The notes under the pieces were generated by a model that was not told the origin of the DNA, ran no database searches, and saw only the letters and a list, made by a program, of their open reading frames with translations. Below are positions 1-7,808 of a DNA stretch of 34,542 bases, in pieces (position 1 is the stretch's first letter; the number at the start of each line of letters is the position of its first letter). This stretch comes from Flavipsychrobacter sp. (GTDB taxonomy: Bacteria; Bacteroidota; Bacteroidia; Chitinophagales; Chitinophagaceae). Where the stretch lies: NCBI GenBank assembly GCA_016786565.1, contig JAEUVY010000032.1, positions 1-34,542 on the forward strand, read 5' to 3'. The position numbers and the translations under genes were made by a program.

Positions 1-992
1 TAAGTATCACTTTCAGGGCTTTGGTGTTCTCGCTTCCGGTGGGTAACCTGTTTGCGTTTATGCTGGTGGGGCAGTTTATGGATTTTTTGTATACATCCAA
101 TGATAAGGTGCGTTTCGCAAACCTGGCACCGGGGTCGTACACGTTTAAGCTGAAGGTGAGCAATAATGAGGGATTGTGGAATGACGAACCATTGGAGCTG
201 GAGCTGGAGATAGTGCCACCTTATTGGCAAACGTGGTGGTTCAGGGCGTTGATATTTCTTGCGTTGGCGGGTATTGTGGCCGGCGCGGTGCGGATAGATG
301 TTAACAGGAGGGTGCGGCGAAAGACACTGGAGCTGGAGAAACAACATGCGCTGAACATGGAGCGGCTTAGAATATCGAAGGATGTACATGATGACATAGG
401 GTCGGGATTGTCGCGGATATCTTTGCTGAGTGAGATGGCCGCAAGGAAGATAAGGGATAACCAGATGCCGGAGAAGGATCTTGGTAACATATCGACCATC
501 ACCAAGGAGCTGGTGGATAATATGCGTGACCTGATTTGGGTGCTGAACCCGGAGAATACCACGCTTGAGAATCTGATAACGAGGATAAGGGAGTACTGCG
601 CAGATTATCTGGATGGGCTGCCGGCAGATACGCAGTTCAGTTTTCCTGATAAGGTGCCGCCGCTGAACATATCGAGGGAGGTGCAGCGAAATATATTTTC
701 GACAGTTAAAGAGGCTGTAAATAACTGTGTGAAGCATTCCGGGGCGACACGGATACTGATAGCGGCACGGGTGGACAAGGAGCAGTTCATTCTGATCATC
801 AGTGATAATGGTAAGGGTTTTGATGAGTGCGAAGCGAGGAAGGAGGGGAACGGCCTGAGGAATATGAAACATAGGATAGATGTGACGGGCGGGATATTTG
901 AGATAGTATCGGGCAAGGGGAGCGGAACACAGATCACGATAAGTGTGCCGTTTGTACTGCTGGGTACGGATCCAGACCCGGAGATACTGTAA
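1..992 (+). CDS. Sensor histidine kinase, Y_Y_Y / HisKA_3 type (5' end outside window)
   Basis: The reading frame is open from base 3, so the true start lies upstream. Visible in order: the end of a Y_Y_Y (beta-sandwich) sensor domain with the family signature VRFANLAPGSYTF near 110-150; one membrane segment (WFRALIFLALAGIVAGAV, about 238-294); a linker; a HisKA_3 dimerisation helix with DVHDDIGSG, whose phospho-accepting His is the codon at 387-389; and a HATPase domain with N-box (EAVNNCVKH) and G-boxes (DNGKGFD, GNGLRNMKHR). Kinases of this family usually carry N-terminal beta-propeller repeats in the periplasm; whether this one does cannot be seen. It should phosphorylate a NarL/LuxR-type regulator, and one is encoded two genes downstream. 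The stop is 5 bases before the next ATG, so the genes are probably co-transcribed. Confidence 0.9.
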   Translation, partial: SITFRALVFSLPVGNLFAFMLVGQFMDFLYTSNDKVRFANLAPGSYTFKLKVSNNEGLWNDEPLELELEIVPPYWQTWWFRALIFLALAGIVAGAVRIDVNRRVRRKTLELEKQHALNMERLRISKDVHDDIGSGLSRISLLSEMAARKIRDNQMPEKDLGNISTITKELVDNMRDLIWVLNPENTTLENLITRIREYCADYLDGLPADTQFSFPDKVPPLNISREVQRNIFSTVKEAVNNCVKHSGATRILIAARVDKEQFILIISDNGKGFDECEARKEGNGLRNMKHRIDVTGGIFEIVSGKGSGTQITISVPFVLLGTDPDPEIL

Positions 993-997
993 AAAAA

Positions 998-2080
998 ATG
1001 AAAACTAAACTAATGAGCCGAATGGTGATGCGAGGTGTTTTGCTGCAGGCCGCCTGCATTGCTATATGCTGCAGGCTTTTGGCGGGCGCACCGGATACGG
1101 CACTTCAACGAGCCATTGATCTATATAATGCAGGAAACTATGCGCAGTCGATAGAGTTATTGAAAAGTCGACTGCCAGCCGCAAAAGATAAGCGCACTGA
1201 GGCTGTAGTGTACAACAACCTTGGTAATAATTATTCGCAGGTTGGGAATGTTGTGGAGGCGTTGGCTGCGTACCAGCAGGCGGCTAAAATAGCCTATGCC
1301 GCCGGAGACCTGAGAATTTCGGCAAGAGCGGAAAAGAACATAGGGGCGTTGTATTCTGACAGTAAGGATTTTGAGCGTGCGTTGCGCCAGTTTGATAAGG
1401 CGGAGGCGATAGCGAGATCGACAGGAGATACGCCGGTGCTGGCAGACTGTGCCAATAACCGTGGGGTGATCTATGAGCAACAAAACAATTTCGAGAAGGC
1501 ATTGCAGTCTTATGAAGCGGCTATGGAGTTGTATGATGCATTGCGTCAGGAAGACAGGTTGGGGCTGTTGTATAACAATCTGGGTGTGGTGTACAAGCAA
1601 ATGAAACAGTATGATAAGGCGATAGACTATTACAGTCAGTCGCTGGCGCTGAGCGAGAAGCTGGGCGATAAATACCTGGCCGCAGCCAATCTGGTGAACA
1701 TGGGGAATGTGTATGAGATGACCGGCGACTATGCCAATGCGATAGCGTTGAACAGGCGCGGGCTACAGTTGGCGCAAGAGTTGCAGGCCACAGAAATAGT
1801 GGTGGATGTTTACGCCAATTTAGCTGAGGAATATGCCAAGGCGGGTAAGTATGATTCGGCATACGGGCTGCACAAGTTGCACACGGCGCTGAAGGATAGT
1901 GTAATGAATACTGAGCGTGCGAGAATGATGGCGGAGATGCAGGCGAAATATGACACGGAGTTGAGAGAAAAACAGGCGCTTCAGCAACGGCAAAGCAAAT
2001 TGATGATAGTGGGGTATGGTGCTGGACTTGCATTTACGGCATTGGTGCTTTACCTGACACTGAAAGGTAGGCGCAAATGA
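998..2080 (+). CDS. TPR-repeat membrane protein without a kinase domain
   Basis: 360 residues. An N-terminal signal peptide or anchor (about residues 8-30) is followed by tandem tetratricopeptide repeats (for example VVYNNLGNNYSQVGNVVEAL, LLYNNLGVVYKQMKQYDKAI, AANLVNMGNVYEMTGDYANAI) to about residue 290. Then comes a short coiled stretch (ARMMAEMQAKYDTELREKQ) and one C-terminal membrane helix ending in GRRK. The stretch before the helix resembles the linker of Bacteroidota TPR-histidine kinases, but the protein stops just after the helix, so any kinase or output domain is absent. It sits between a kinase and a response regulator gene, which suggests, but does not show, a role in sensing for that pair. 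TPR modules normally bind protein partners; the ligand is unknown. Confidence 0.85.
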   Translation: MKTKLMSRMVMRGVLLQAACIAICCRLLAGAPDTALQRAIDLYNAGNYAQSIELLKSRLPAAKDKRTEAVVYNNLGNNYSQVGNVVEALAAYQQAAKIAYAAGDLRISARAEKNIGALYSDSKDFERALRQFDKAEAIARSTGDTPVLADCANNRGVIYEQQNNFEKALQSYEAAMELYDALRQEDRLGLLYNNLGVVYKQMKQYDKAIDYYSQSLALSEKLGDKYLAAANLVNMGNVYEMTGDYANAIALNRRGLQLAQELQATEIVVDVYANLAEEYAKAGKYDSAYGLHKLHTALKDSVMNTERARMMAEMQAKYDTELREKQALQQRQSKLMIVGYGAGLAFTALVLYLTLKGRRK

Positions 2081-2183
2081 CAACTCGTTATCTGCCGAAA
2101 ATGGTCATTTATACAAAATACTACTTTAGTGTAATTGATTGACGGGTTATGCGTGGGTATTTTTACATTCAACTTTTTTTGTA

Positions 2184-2825
2184 ATGGGAGTAATAAGGGT
2201 GGCGGTATTGGAAGATCAGATGCAGACGCGTCAGATGCTGTCGGCACTGATAGATGGTGCTGACGGCCTGGAGTGTGTGGCGGTGTATGAGAACGCAGAA
2301 GAAGCGCTGAAAGGCATACCTGAGATAAAACCCGATGTGGCATTAATGGATATACACATGGGCGGTGGTATGTCCGGCATAGAATGTGTGCGTGCGTTGA
2401 AGGCAGTGTGCCCCGCCACCGAGTTTGTGATGTGTACCTCTCTTGAGGACTCTGATAATATTTTTAACGCACTGCAAGCGGGTGCTACCGGTTATCTGAC
2501 CAAGGCCACGGCACCGGAAAAGATAGTGGAAGCGATAAAGGATGTGTGTGCCGGCGGGTCGCCGATGAGCAGCCAGATAGCAAGGAAGGTGATAGGGCAG
2601 TTTCAGCATCAGGAACCACGTGGCGGCAGTAAGGAATTGGAGAAGCTGTCGCTGCGGGAGCAGGAGATATTGAATTATCTGTCGAAAGGGTACCGCTATA
2701 AAGAAATTGCGGCTATGCTGTTTGTGAGTATAGAAACGGTTCGCAAGCACATCCATAATATATACGACAAGCTGCACGTGAACTCGCGAACCGATGCGCT
2801 GAATAAGGTCTACGCGCACAAGTAG
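2184..2825 (+). CDS. Response regulator, NarL/LuxR family
   Basis: 213 residues from the ATG at 2184, which puts the receiver domain directly at the N-terminus (MGVIRVAVLEDQ); an in-frame TTG at 2139 would only add a non-conserved hydrophobic stretch. Receiver domain residues 4-120: acidic pocket E10/D11, phospho-acceptor D56, T85 and K107 all present. LuxR-type helix-turn-helix about residues 150-210 (LSLREQEILNYLSKGYRYKEIA ... ETVRKHIHNIYDKL). It should be the DNA-binding partner of the kinase encoded at the left edge. There is a gap of about 100 bases after the TPR gene with no clear terminator, so the three genes may form one unit. Target genes cannot be read from the sequence. Confidence 0.92.
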   Translation: MGVIRVAVLEDQMQTRQMLSALIDGADGLECVAVYENAEEALKGIPEIKPDVALMDIHMGGGMSGIECVRALKAVCPATEFVMCTSLEDSDNIFNALQAGATGYLTKATAPEKIVEAIKDVCAGGSPMSSQIARKVIGQFQHQEPRGGSKELEKLSLREQEILNYLSKGYRYKEIAAMLFVSIETVRKHIHNIYDKLHVNSRTDALNKVYAHK

Positions 2826-2865
2826 GCTACAGTAAACTGATACTCTAAATGTGTGTTGTTTTCAT

Positions 2866-2898
2866 AAAAAGGTCCCGGTTTTCGTGCCGGGGCTTTTT
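2866..2898 (+). terminator. Intrinsic terminator after the response regulator
   Basis: A 12-bp stem (5' arm 2867-2878, 3' arm 2887-2898, with two G-T pairs) and an 8-base loop; A-run before and T-run within the 3' arm. It lies 41 bases after the response regulator stop codon. Confidence 0.8.
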
Positions 2899-3068
2899 GC
2901 ATATCCGGGGGCAGGCGCAGTCCATGGGTCTACCCCTAACTGTCAAGGTAGCCCGCCCATCTATAGTAAGACTGACACTGATGGATGCAGGAAATAAGAA
3001 ATTCGAGACTGTAACGGTAATGTTGGCCGAGTAATCTCTGTCTGTCTTTCCAACGGAAAAAACATTCG
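2899..3068. other. Intergenic stretch without a convincing gene
   Basis: Between two hairpins. A short plus-strand frame starting with ATG at 2924 and ending at 3034 encodes 36 residues (ending RLTLMDAGNKKFETVTVMLAE) that look like the tail of a beta-sandwich protein, but there is no start context or upstream coding frame. It may be a gene remnant or chance. The motif CTACCCCTAA at 2932-2941 recurs at 34048-34057. Confidence 0.4.
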
Positions 3069-3092
3069 ATACCCCGCAGCAATGCGGGGTAT
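3069..3092. terminator. Perfect 10-bp hairpin, probable terminator
   Basis: Arms 3069-3078 and 3083-3092 pair perfectly around a GCAA tetraloop. The T-run is weak (TGTCTTAT), so it could also be a transcript-protecting hairpin. It lies upstream of the thiH promoter. Confidence 0.6.
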
Positions 3093-3164
3093 TGTCTTAT
3101 AGGGAGATAAGATAAAGTGACGGCGGTGGACGGCTGCAATGGTTCCGTTATCCTGTAAGTTGGC

Positions 3165-3172
3165 TACATTTG
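3165..3172 (+). promoter_or_regulatory. thiH promoter, -7 box TACATTTG
   Basis: Exact match to the Bacteroidota -7 consensus TAnnTTTG, only 4 bases before the thiH ATG (3177). A TTC with one mismatch to the -33 TTG lies at 3143-3145, 19 bases upstream. No TPP riboswitch elements are visible before this gene. Confidence 0.6.
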
Positions 3173-3176
3173 CGGT

Positions 3177-4295
3177 ATGTTCAGGGAGGTATTTGACAGC
3201 TACGATAGAGGGGAAGTATTGAGCAGGATCTACTCGATGACTGCTGCTGATGTGGAGCGTGCGTTGCATGCAAGGAAGCGCACTACGGAAGACTTTATGG
3301 CATTGATCTCGCCGGCGGCGGCTCCGTATCTGGAGCAGATGGCGCAGATGAGTAAGGCGATAACGCAAAAACGATTTGGCAAAACGATCCAGTTGTATGC
3401 GCCCATGTACCTGTCCAACGAGTGTCAGAACATCTGTACGTATTGCGGGTTCAGTCTGGACAACAAGCTGCGCCGCCGTACACTGACCGGCACTGAGATA
3501 TTGCAGGAAGCACTGCATCTGAAGGAGCAGGGTTTCGGGCATGTGCTGCTGGTGACGGGCGAGGCCAACAAGACGGTGGGTGTTGACTACATGGTGGATG
3601 CGATAAGGGTGTTGAAACCTCACTTTGACAACATATCTATAGAGGTGCAGCCACTGGAAGAAGACGAGTACAAGCGATTGAAAGACGAGGGGGTATATGC
3701 GGTGCTTGTTTATCAGGAGACGTATGACAAAGAGCATTACAAAGACTATCATCCGAAGGGGAAGAAGTCGAATTTCTATTACCGCCTTGATACGCCAGAC
3801 AGATTGGGCAGGGCCGGGATACACAAGATAGGATTGGGAGTGCTGATAGGGCTGGAGGACTGGCGCGTTGATAACTTCTTCACGGCACTGCACGTAAGCT
3901 ATCTGGAAAAGAAATACTGGCAGACCAAGTATAGCATTTCGTTCCCGAGGTTGCGGCCAGCTGAGGGATTGATAGAACCTAAGGTGGCGATAAGTGACAG
4001 GGAGCTGGTGCAATTGATATGTGCATGGCGGATCTTCAATGAAGAGATAGAATTGTCTGTATCGACGAGGGAGGGAGAATTGTTCAGGGATAATATCATA
4101 CAGTTGGGTGCCACCACCATAAGCGCGGGATCGAAGACTAACCCGGGCGGATATACGGTAGAGCCTGAGTCGCTGGAGCAATTTGAAATAGATGATAGCC
4201 GGTCGGCAGCGGAAGTGAAACAAATGATAGAGCGTAAGGGATACAAGGCGGTGTGGAAGGATTGGGAGCAATGGGGAGTGGGAGTTGGGAATTAG
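3177..4295 (+). CDS. thiH: 2-iminoacetate synthase ThiH (tyrosine lyase, radical SAM)
   Basis: 372 residues, the usual length. ThiH cleaves tyrosine with S-adenosylmethionine to give dehydroglycine (2-iminoacetate) and p-cresol; dehydroglycine feeds thiazole formation for thiamine. The radical-SAM cluster motif CxxxCxxC is at C83-C87-C90 in the ThiH-specific context [15 protein letters not shown]. Other family signatures are HVLLVTGEA and [11 protein letters not shown], and the C-terminal [16 protein letters not shown]. The last residues (VGVGN) are encoded by the start of the adjacent short-repeat tract, so the natural C-terminus seems slightly rewritten. thiG and thiS are not in this window. 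The next gene is a ThiF-type enzyme. The promoter lies almost on top of the start codon. Confidence 0.95.
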   Translation: MFREVFDSYDRGEVLSRIYSMTAADVERALHARKRTTEDFMALISPAAAPYLEQMAQMSKAITQKRFGKTIQLYAPMYLSNECQNICTYCGFSLDNKLRRRTLTGTEILQEALHLKEQGFGHVLLVTGEANKTVGVDYMVDAIRVLKPHFDNISIEVQPLEEDEYKRLKDEGVYAVLVYQETYDKEHYKDYHPKGKKSNFYYRLDTPDRLGRAGIHKIGLGVLIGLEDWRVDNFFTALHVSYLEKKYWQTKYSISFPRLRPAEGLIEPKVAISDRELVQLICAWRIFNEEIELSVSTREGELFRDNIIQLGATTISAGSKTNPGGYTVEPESLEQFEIDDSRSAAEVKQMIERKGYKAVWKDWEQWGVGVGN

Positions 4296-4423
4296 GAATT
4301 GGGAATTAGGAATTAGGAATTGGGAATTGGGAATCTTCCTGCCGGCAGGTTAGGATTTGTGATTTGTGATTTGTGATTTGTGATTTGTGATTTGTGATTT
4401 GGAATTTGTGATTTGCGATTTAG
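4284..4423. repeat. Two tracts of 7-bp tandem repeats flanking a 12-bp palindrome
   Basis: First tract, about 4284-4334: units of GGGAATT and AGGAATT. Then the perfect palindrome CCTGCCGGCAGG at 4338-4349. Second tract, 4354-4423: ten units of GATTTGT, the last four diverged. The tract begins inside the last codons of thiH and ends 3 bases before the start of the next gene. Units are contiguous with no spacers, so this is a simple tandem repeat, not a CRISPR. Confidence 0.9.
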
Positions 4424-4426
4424 TGC

Positions 4427-5491
4427 GTGTTGACAAACGAAGAAATATCAAGATATAGCCGGCAGATAATGTTGCCGGAGATAGGCCGGAACGGACAGGA
4501 GCGGCTGAAGGAGGGGCGTGTGTTGGTGGTAGGTGCCGGCGGTCTGGGGTGCCCTGTGCTGCAATACCTTGCCGCGGCAGGTGTTGGTACCATAGGAATT
4601 GCCGATGGTGATACGGTGGATGTAAGCAATTTGCAGCGGCAGGTGCTGTATGGCACAGAAGATATAGGCAAGGGCAAGGCGGCTACTGCGGCGGCAAAAC
4701 TGGGAAGGATGAATCCGCAGGTGCGATTTGTGGTGCATGAGGTGTTTGTGGATAGGGACAATGTGTTGGACCTAGTCCGGGACTACGACATAGTGGTGGA
4801 CGGGTCGGATAATTTTGCAACACGCTATTTGCTGAATGATGCCTGTGTATTGACGGACAAGGTTTTGGTGTCGGGGGCGATATTCAAATTTGAAGGTCAG
4901 GTATCAGTATTCAATTATAAGGGCGGGCCTACGTACAGGTGTCTGTTTCCCGAACCACCGGGCGAGGGGGAATCGCCGAACTGTGCCGACATAGGTGTAG
5001 TGGCCACATTGCCCGGCATTGTGGGGGCTATACAGGCAAATGAAGTGATAAAGGTGCTGACAGGTGCAGGCACAGTGCTATCGGGCAAGTTGCTGGTGAT
5101 GGACGTGCTGACCATGCAGACAAGCATGTTCTCGTTTGCAGCTAATGAAGCTAACAGAAATATAAAGGAGTTGCCGGGCAGCATGCGGGAGCAATGTGCG
5201 GTGCCACCGGCGCAGTTGACCTATGACGAGCTGCAGCAGATGATGCGTGCAGGTGAGCTGCAACTGGTGGATGTGCGGCCGGAAGAGGACCATGCACTTG
5301 CCAATATTGGTGGGGTGAACATTCCTATCTGGCAACTGGAGGCAGAAGCTGGTCAACTGGACCCTGATAAACATACAGTGGTGTATTGTGCCACAGGCGT
5401 GCGCAGCAAACATGCGGTGCTGATGTTGCAGCAGTTGGGCTTTGGCCGTGTGAGCCATCTGCAAGAGGGAATGAACGGAGTGCCCGCTTAG
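4427..5491 (+). CDS. ThiF/MoeB-type adenylyltransferase fused to a rhodanese domain
   Basis: 354 residues from a GTG at 4427, which restores the family N-terminus (EEISRYSRQIMLPEIG); no in-frame ATG serves better. Residues 5-240: E1-like domain with the ATP loop GAGGLG (36-41), D60-G-D62 and the conserved NLQRQ (68-72). Residues about 262-354: rhodanese domain with active-site Cys C321 in CATGVRS. Such proteins adenylate the C-terminus of a sulfur carrier (ThiS or MoaD) and the rhodanese donates sulfur to make the thiocarboxylate. Neighbouring thiH favours ThiS as partner. The two CxxC zinc motifs of E. coli MoeB/ThiF are not intact: the first reads TYRC and the second is missing. Some relatives act in molybdopterin synthesis or both pathways. 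Confidence 0.88.
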   Translation: MLTNEEISRYSRQIMLPEIGRNGQERLKEGRVLVVGAGGLGCPVLQYLAAAGVGTIGIADGDTVDVSNLQRQVLYGTEDIGKGKAATAAAKLGRMNPQVRFVVHEVFVDRDNVLDLVRDYDIVVDGSDNFATRYLLNDACVLTDKVLVSGAIFKFEGQVSVFNYKGGPTYRCLFPEPPGEGESPNCADIGVVATLPGIVGAIQANEVIKVLTGAGTVLSGKLLVMDVLTMQTSMFSFAANEANRNIKELPGSMREQCAVPPAQLTYDELQQMMRAGELQLVDVRPEEDHALANIGGVNIPIWQLEAEAGQLDPDKHTVVYCATGVRSKHAVLMLQQLGFGRVSHLQEGMNGVPA

Positions 5492-5497
5492 GGCTAA

Positions 5498-6109
5498 TTA
5501 ATCAAGTTGTTTTAGGGTGTTGGTAAATGCTTGCAGGGGATCTTGTGCCTGCCATATACTGCCGAGCAACGCGGCGCCATCGAACCCTTCGTTTTTCAAT
5601 GTGCTGATATTGGTGTGGTCGATGCCGCCGAGCGCATAAATCGCGGGCGCTATGCCGGCCGCTTTTTGTTGCGCCTTCACGGTGGGCAATTGTGTGCGAT
5701 CTATACCCGCCAGGTAGCCAGGTTTGGAGATGCTGTTGAATACGGGGCTTATGAAGACGTAGCGGTAGTGGATGGTGTTGTCAGTGATCTCTTGCCAGCT
5801 ATGAAATGAGGTAGAGGTAACTTCAGCAGGTATGCCGTGCGTTATTGACGACAGGGTAGGCGACAGGCGGGTAGCGGTATTGAGGTGGATGCCTCCAAGA
5901 CCCAGGTCGTGCAGCAGATGAAAGTGGCTGTGAATGACGATACGCTGGCGGAATTGCGGATGTATAGCAGAAATGTATTGTGTGAGCTGCGCCTCAGATG
6001 CCCCGTATTTGCGCAGATGCAGCCGCTGCAGTCCTGCAGCGAAGAGGCTGTTGGCAATGCCGGTCTCGTGCGGCATTTCATTTTCGGGAGTGAGCAGTAC
6101 GATCTGCAT
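5498..6109 (-). CDS. Thiamine phosphate synthase family (ThiE/TenI)
   Basis: 203 residues. TIM-barrel of the ThiE/TenI family, recognised from LQRLHLRKYGASEAQL, GLGGIHLN, TSTSFHS, YVFISPVFNSISKPGY and YALGGI. ThiE couples the pyrimidine and thiazole halves into thiamine phosphate; TenI-like members tautomerise the thiazole. The GIHLN segment lacks the acidic residue usual after the HLG/HLx motif of classical ThiE, so a TenI-like or second-copy role is possible. Convergent with the ThiF-type gene, 6 bases between the stops. A -7 box TATTTTTG lies 17 bases upstream of its ATG on the minus strand. Confidence 0.82.
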   Translation of the reverse strand: MQIVLLTPENEMPHETGIANSLFAAGLQRLHLRKYGASEAQLTQYISAIHPQFRQRIVIHSHFHLLHDLGLGGIHLNTATRLSPTLSSITHGIPAEVTSTSFHSWQEITDNTIHYRYVFISPVFNSISKPGYLAGIDRTQLPTVKAQQKAAGIAPAIYALGGIDHTNISTLKNEGFDGAALLGSIWQAQDPLQAFTNTLKQLD

Positions 6110-6126
6110 TTGCCTATGGATGGCTA

Positions 6127-6134
6127 CAAAAATA
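6127..6134 (-). promoter_or_regulatory. Promoter -7 box TATTTTTG for the ThiE/TenI gene
   Basis: Reverse-strand match to TAnnTTTG, 17 bases before the start codon, predicting a leader of about 12 bases. Confidence 0.5.
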
Positions 6135-6201
6135 CGGATAGGGAAGCGTTAAGGTTATGCTGCAATAAAAGAAAGATGTGCCGCAGATGGGGTGTGGTCA
6201 A

Positions 6202-6209
6202 TATCTTTG
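6202..6209 (+). promoter_or_regulatory. Promoter -7 box TATCTTTG for the adaptor lipoprotein
   Basis: Exact TAnnTTTG match, 7 bases before ATG 6217. No TTG is seen at -33. A purine-rich GAGGAA sits between box and ATG and could serve as a ribosome site only if transcription starts earlier than predicted. Confidence 0.5.
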
Positions 6210-6216
6210 TGAGGAA

Positions 6217-7275
6217 ATGAGAACACATATCAGCCGGATCGCCAGAATATTGCTACCCGTTGCCGGAGTACTGCTGCTGCCCGGATGCAAGGAAAAGAAG
6301 CAAGCACCTGCCGCGGGCGGACCTAAGGGGCCGAAAGTGCTGCATGCTGAGGGTATAGTGGTGAAGCCGGTAGTTTTTCAGGATAACTACACAACAACCG
6401 GTACGTTGCTGCCCAATGAAGAGGTGAGCGTGATGCCTGAGGTATCGGGACGTATCACTTCTATTTCGTTTAAAGAAGGAGCGGAGGTGCGCCAGGGACA
6501 AGTGCTGGTGCAGCTATATAATGAGGACCTGAAAGCCCAGCTGCAGAAGTTGCGGGCGCAGCGCGAGTTGCAGGTAAAGATAAAGGGCAGGCAGGCAGCC
6601 TTGCTGGAAGTGGGCGGCATTAGTCAGCAGGAGTATGAGACCACTACTACCCAGATACAATCGATAGAGGCCGACATTGCTTATGCCGAGGCGCAATTGC
6701 GCAAGACCACTATCAGCGCGCCCTTCTCGGGCCGCACAGGCATCAGGAATGTGAGTGTGGGGGCTGTGGTAACGCAGGCATCGGTGATCACTACGCTGCA
6801 GCAGACAGGCCAACTGAAGATGGATATGAATGTGCCGGAGCAATACCGGAGCGAACTGAAACCGGGCAAGCAATTGCGTTTTACGGTGACGGGTCAGACA
6901 GATACTTTTGTTGCGACCATTGCAGCTACAGAGCCTACCGCAAATTCAGCGACAAGAACAGTAAAGGTGCGTGCGGTAACGGACAACAGAAATAACAAAT
7001 TGGGTGCAGGCGCGTTCACGCATATTGTGCTGCCGTTTGAAAATAACGAAAACGCACTGATGGTGCCGTCGCAGGCGGTGATACCAACCAACCGCGAGAA
7101 GATGCTGGCTGTGGTGAAAAATGGGAAGGCTGTGATGACGCCTGTGTTGCTAGGGGCCCGCACAAGCGACAAGGTGCAGATATTGCAGGGGCTTGCCGCA
7201 GGAGATACTGTGCTGGTAACGGGCATTATGCAGGTGAAGCCTGATATGCAGGTGGAAGTGCGGGTGAATGAGTAA
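6217..7275 (+). CDS. RND-type efflux periplasmic adaptor lipoprotein (HlyD/MFP family)
   Basis: 352 residues from ATG 6217, chosen because it puts a lipoprotein signal at the N-terminus with lipobox LLPGC (lipidated C24); an upstream in-frame ATG (6178) would bury it and lies before the -7 box. Order of domains: barrel-sandwich/lipoyl half (VSGRITSISFKEGAEVRQGQVLVQL), a short alpha-hairpin, the second lipoyl half (TTISAPFSGRTGIRNVSVGAVV), a beta-barrel and a membrane-proximal domain. Such adaptors link an inner-membrane RND pump to an outer-membrane TolC-like channel. No pump or channel gene follows, so it must work with partners encoded elsewhere, or the operon was broken. The substrate cannot be inferred. 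Confidence 0.9.
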   Translation: MRTHISRIARILLPVAGVLLLPGCKEKKQAPAAGGPKGPKVLHAEGIVVKPVVFQDNYTTTGTLLPNEEVSVMPEVSGRITSISFKEGAEVRQGQVLVQLYNEDLKAQLQKLRAQRELQVKIKGRQAALLEVGGISQQEYETTTTQIQSIEADIAYAEAQLRKTTISAPFSGRTGIRNVSVGAVVTQASVITTLQQTGQLKMDMNVPEQYRSELKPGKQLRFTVTGQTDTFVATIAATEPTANSATRTVKVRAVTDNRNNKLGAGAFTHIVLPFENNENALMVPSQAVIPTNREKMLAVVKNGKAVMTPVLLGARTSDKVQILQGLAAGDTVLVTGIMQVKPDMQVEVRVNE

Positions 7276-7284
7276 TGATCTGAG

Positions 7285-7626
7285 ATGGTCTTATTGGAAA
7301 TGAGGGGAGTGGATAAGGCAGCATTTACAATATTCATAAACAGTACATCATTGGAGAAAAGACATTATTTCATTGTTGCTGCTGCATTCTTTTTTATAGC
7401 ATCAGTCCTTTCATTTAAGACTGAAAATGTCAAATATATCCTGTTTGGTGTTGGATGTATTTCTTCGGGTATATATTCCCGTATAGATGACATCCGGCAT
7501 CCTGCCACACTATCGCATAAAATGACATTTGGAACGGGGAGAATCGCTTGGATCGGGTTGATCGTTGGTGGCATTTTGTTTATTTATCGTTACGGGAAGA
7601 TGTTTCTGGAATCAGGGGTTTGGTAG
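7285..7626 (+). CDS. Small membrane protein of unknown function
   Basis: 113 residues starting 9 bases after the adaptor stop, so probably co-transcribed. Two to three membrane helices: HYFIVAAAFFFIASVLSF (about 27-44), VKYILFGVGCISSGIY (about 49-64) and IAWIGLIVGGILFIYRY (about 87-103). No family is recognised. Codons look richer in A+T than those of its neighbours. An alternative start is ATG 7300. Confidence 0.6.
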   Translation: MVLLEMRGVDKAAFTIFINSTSLEKRHYFIVAAAFFFIASVLSFKTENVKYILFGVGCISSGIYSRIDDIRHPATLSHKMTFGTGRIAWIGLIVGGILFIYRYGKMFLESGVW

Positions 7627-7750
7627 GGCATCCATACTCGTTCATTCGGTTCGCGTACGAACTCAAGATGCTAGCAGTAAAGAAGAATGCTTGATTAAAA
7701 CCGTTACTCAACGCTTCAATACCAATATACAGAAGACTTTAGTCTAATGC

Positions 7751-7796
7751 ATAAAAGGAGAAGCCTGCAAGTTGTCTTGCAGGCTTCTCCTTTTAT
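7751..7796. terminator. Strong bidirectional terminator, 21-bp perfect stem
   Basis: Arms 7751-7771 and 7776-7796 are perfectly complementary around a TTGT loop, with TTTTAT/ATAAAA at the ends so it can work in both directions. It separates the rightward adaptor operon from the leftward pyruvate dehydrogenase gene. Confidence 0.9.
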
Positions 7797-7808
7797 GGTA
7801 TCGATCGC

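Noticed and set aside
2139..2183. Longer response regulator starting at TTG 2139
   Set aside because: It would add 15 hydrophobic residues before a receiver domain that normally starts at the N-terminus; ATG 2184 is right.
2899..3176. TPP riboswitch upstream of thiH
   Set aside because: The conserved CUGAGA and ACCUGAUCUGG-type elements are absent, and the promoter box lies 4 bases before the ATG, leaving no room for a leader RNA.
4354..4423. CRISPR-like repeat array
   Set aside because: The units are 7 bases long and contiguous, with no spacers and no cas genes nearby.
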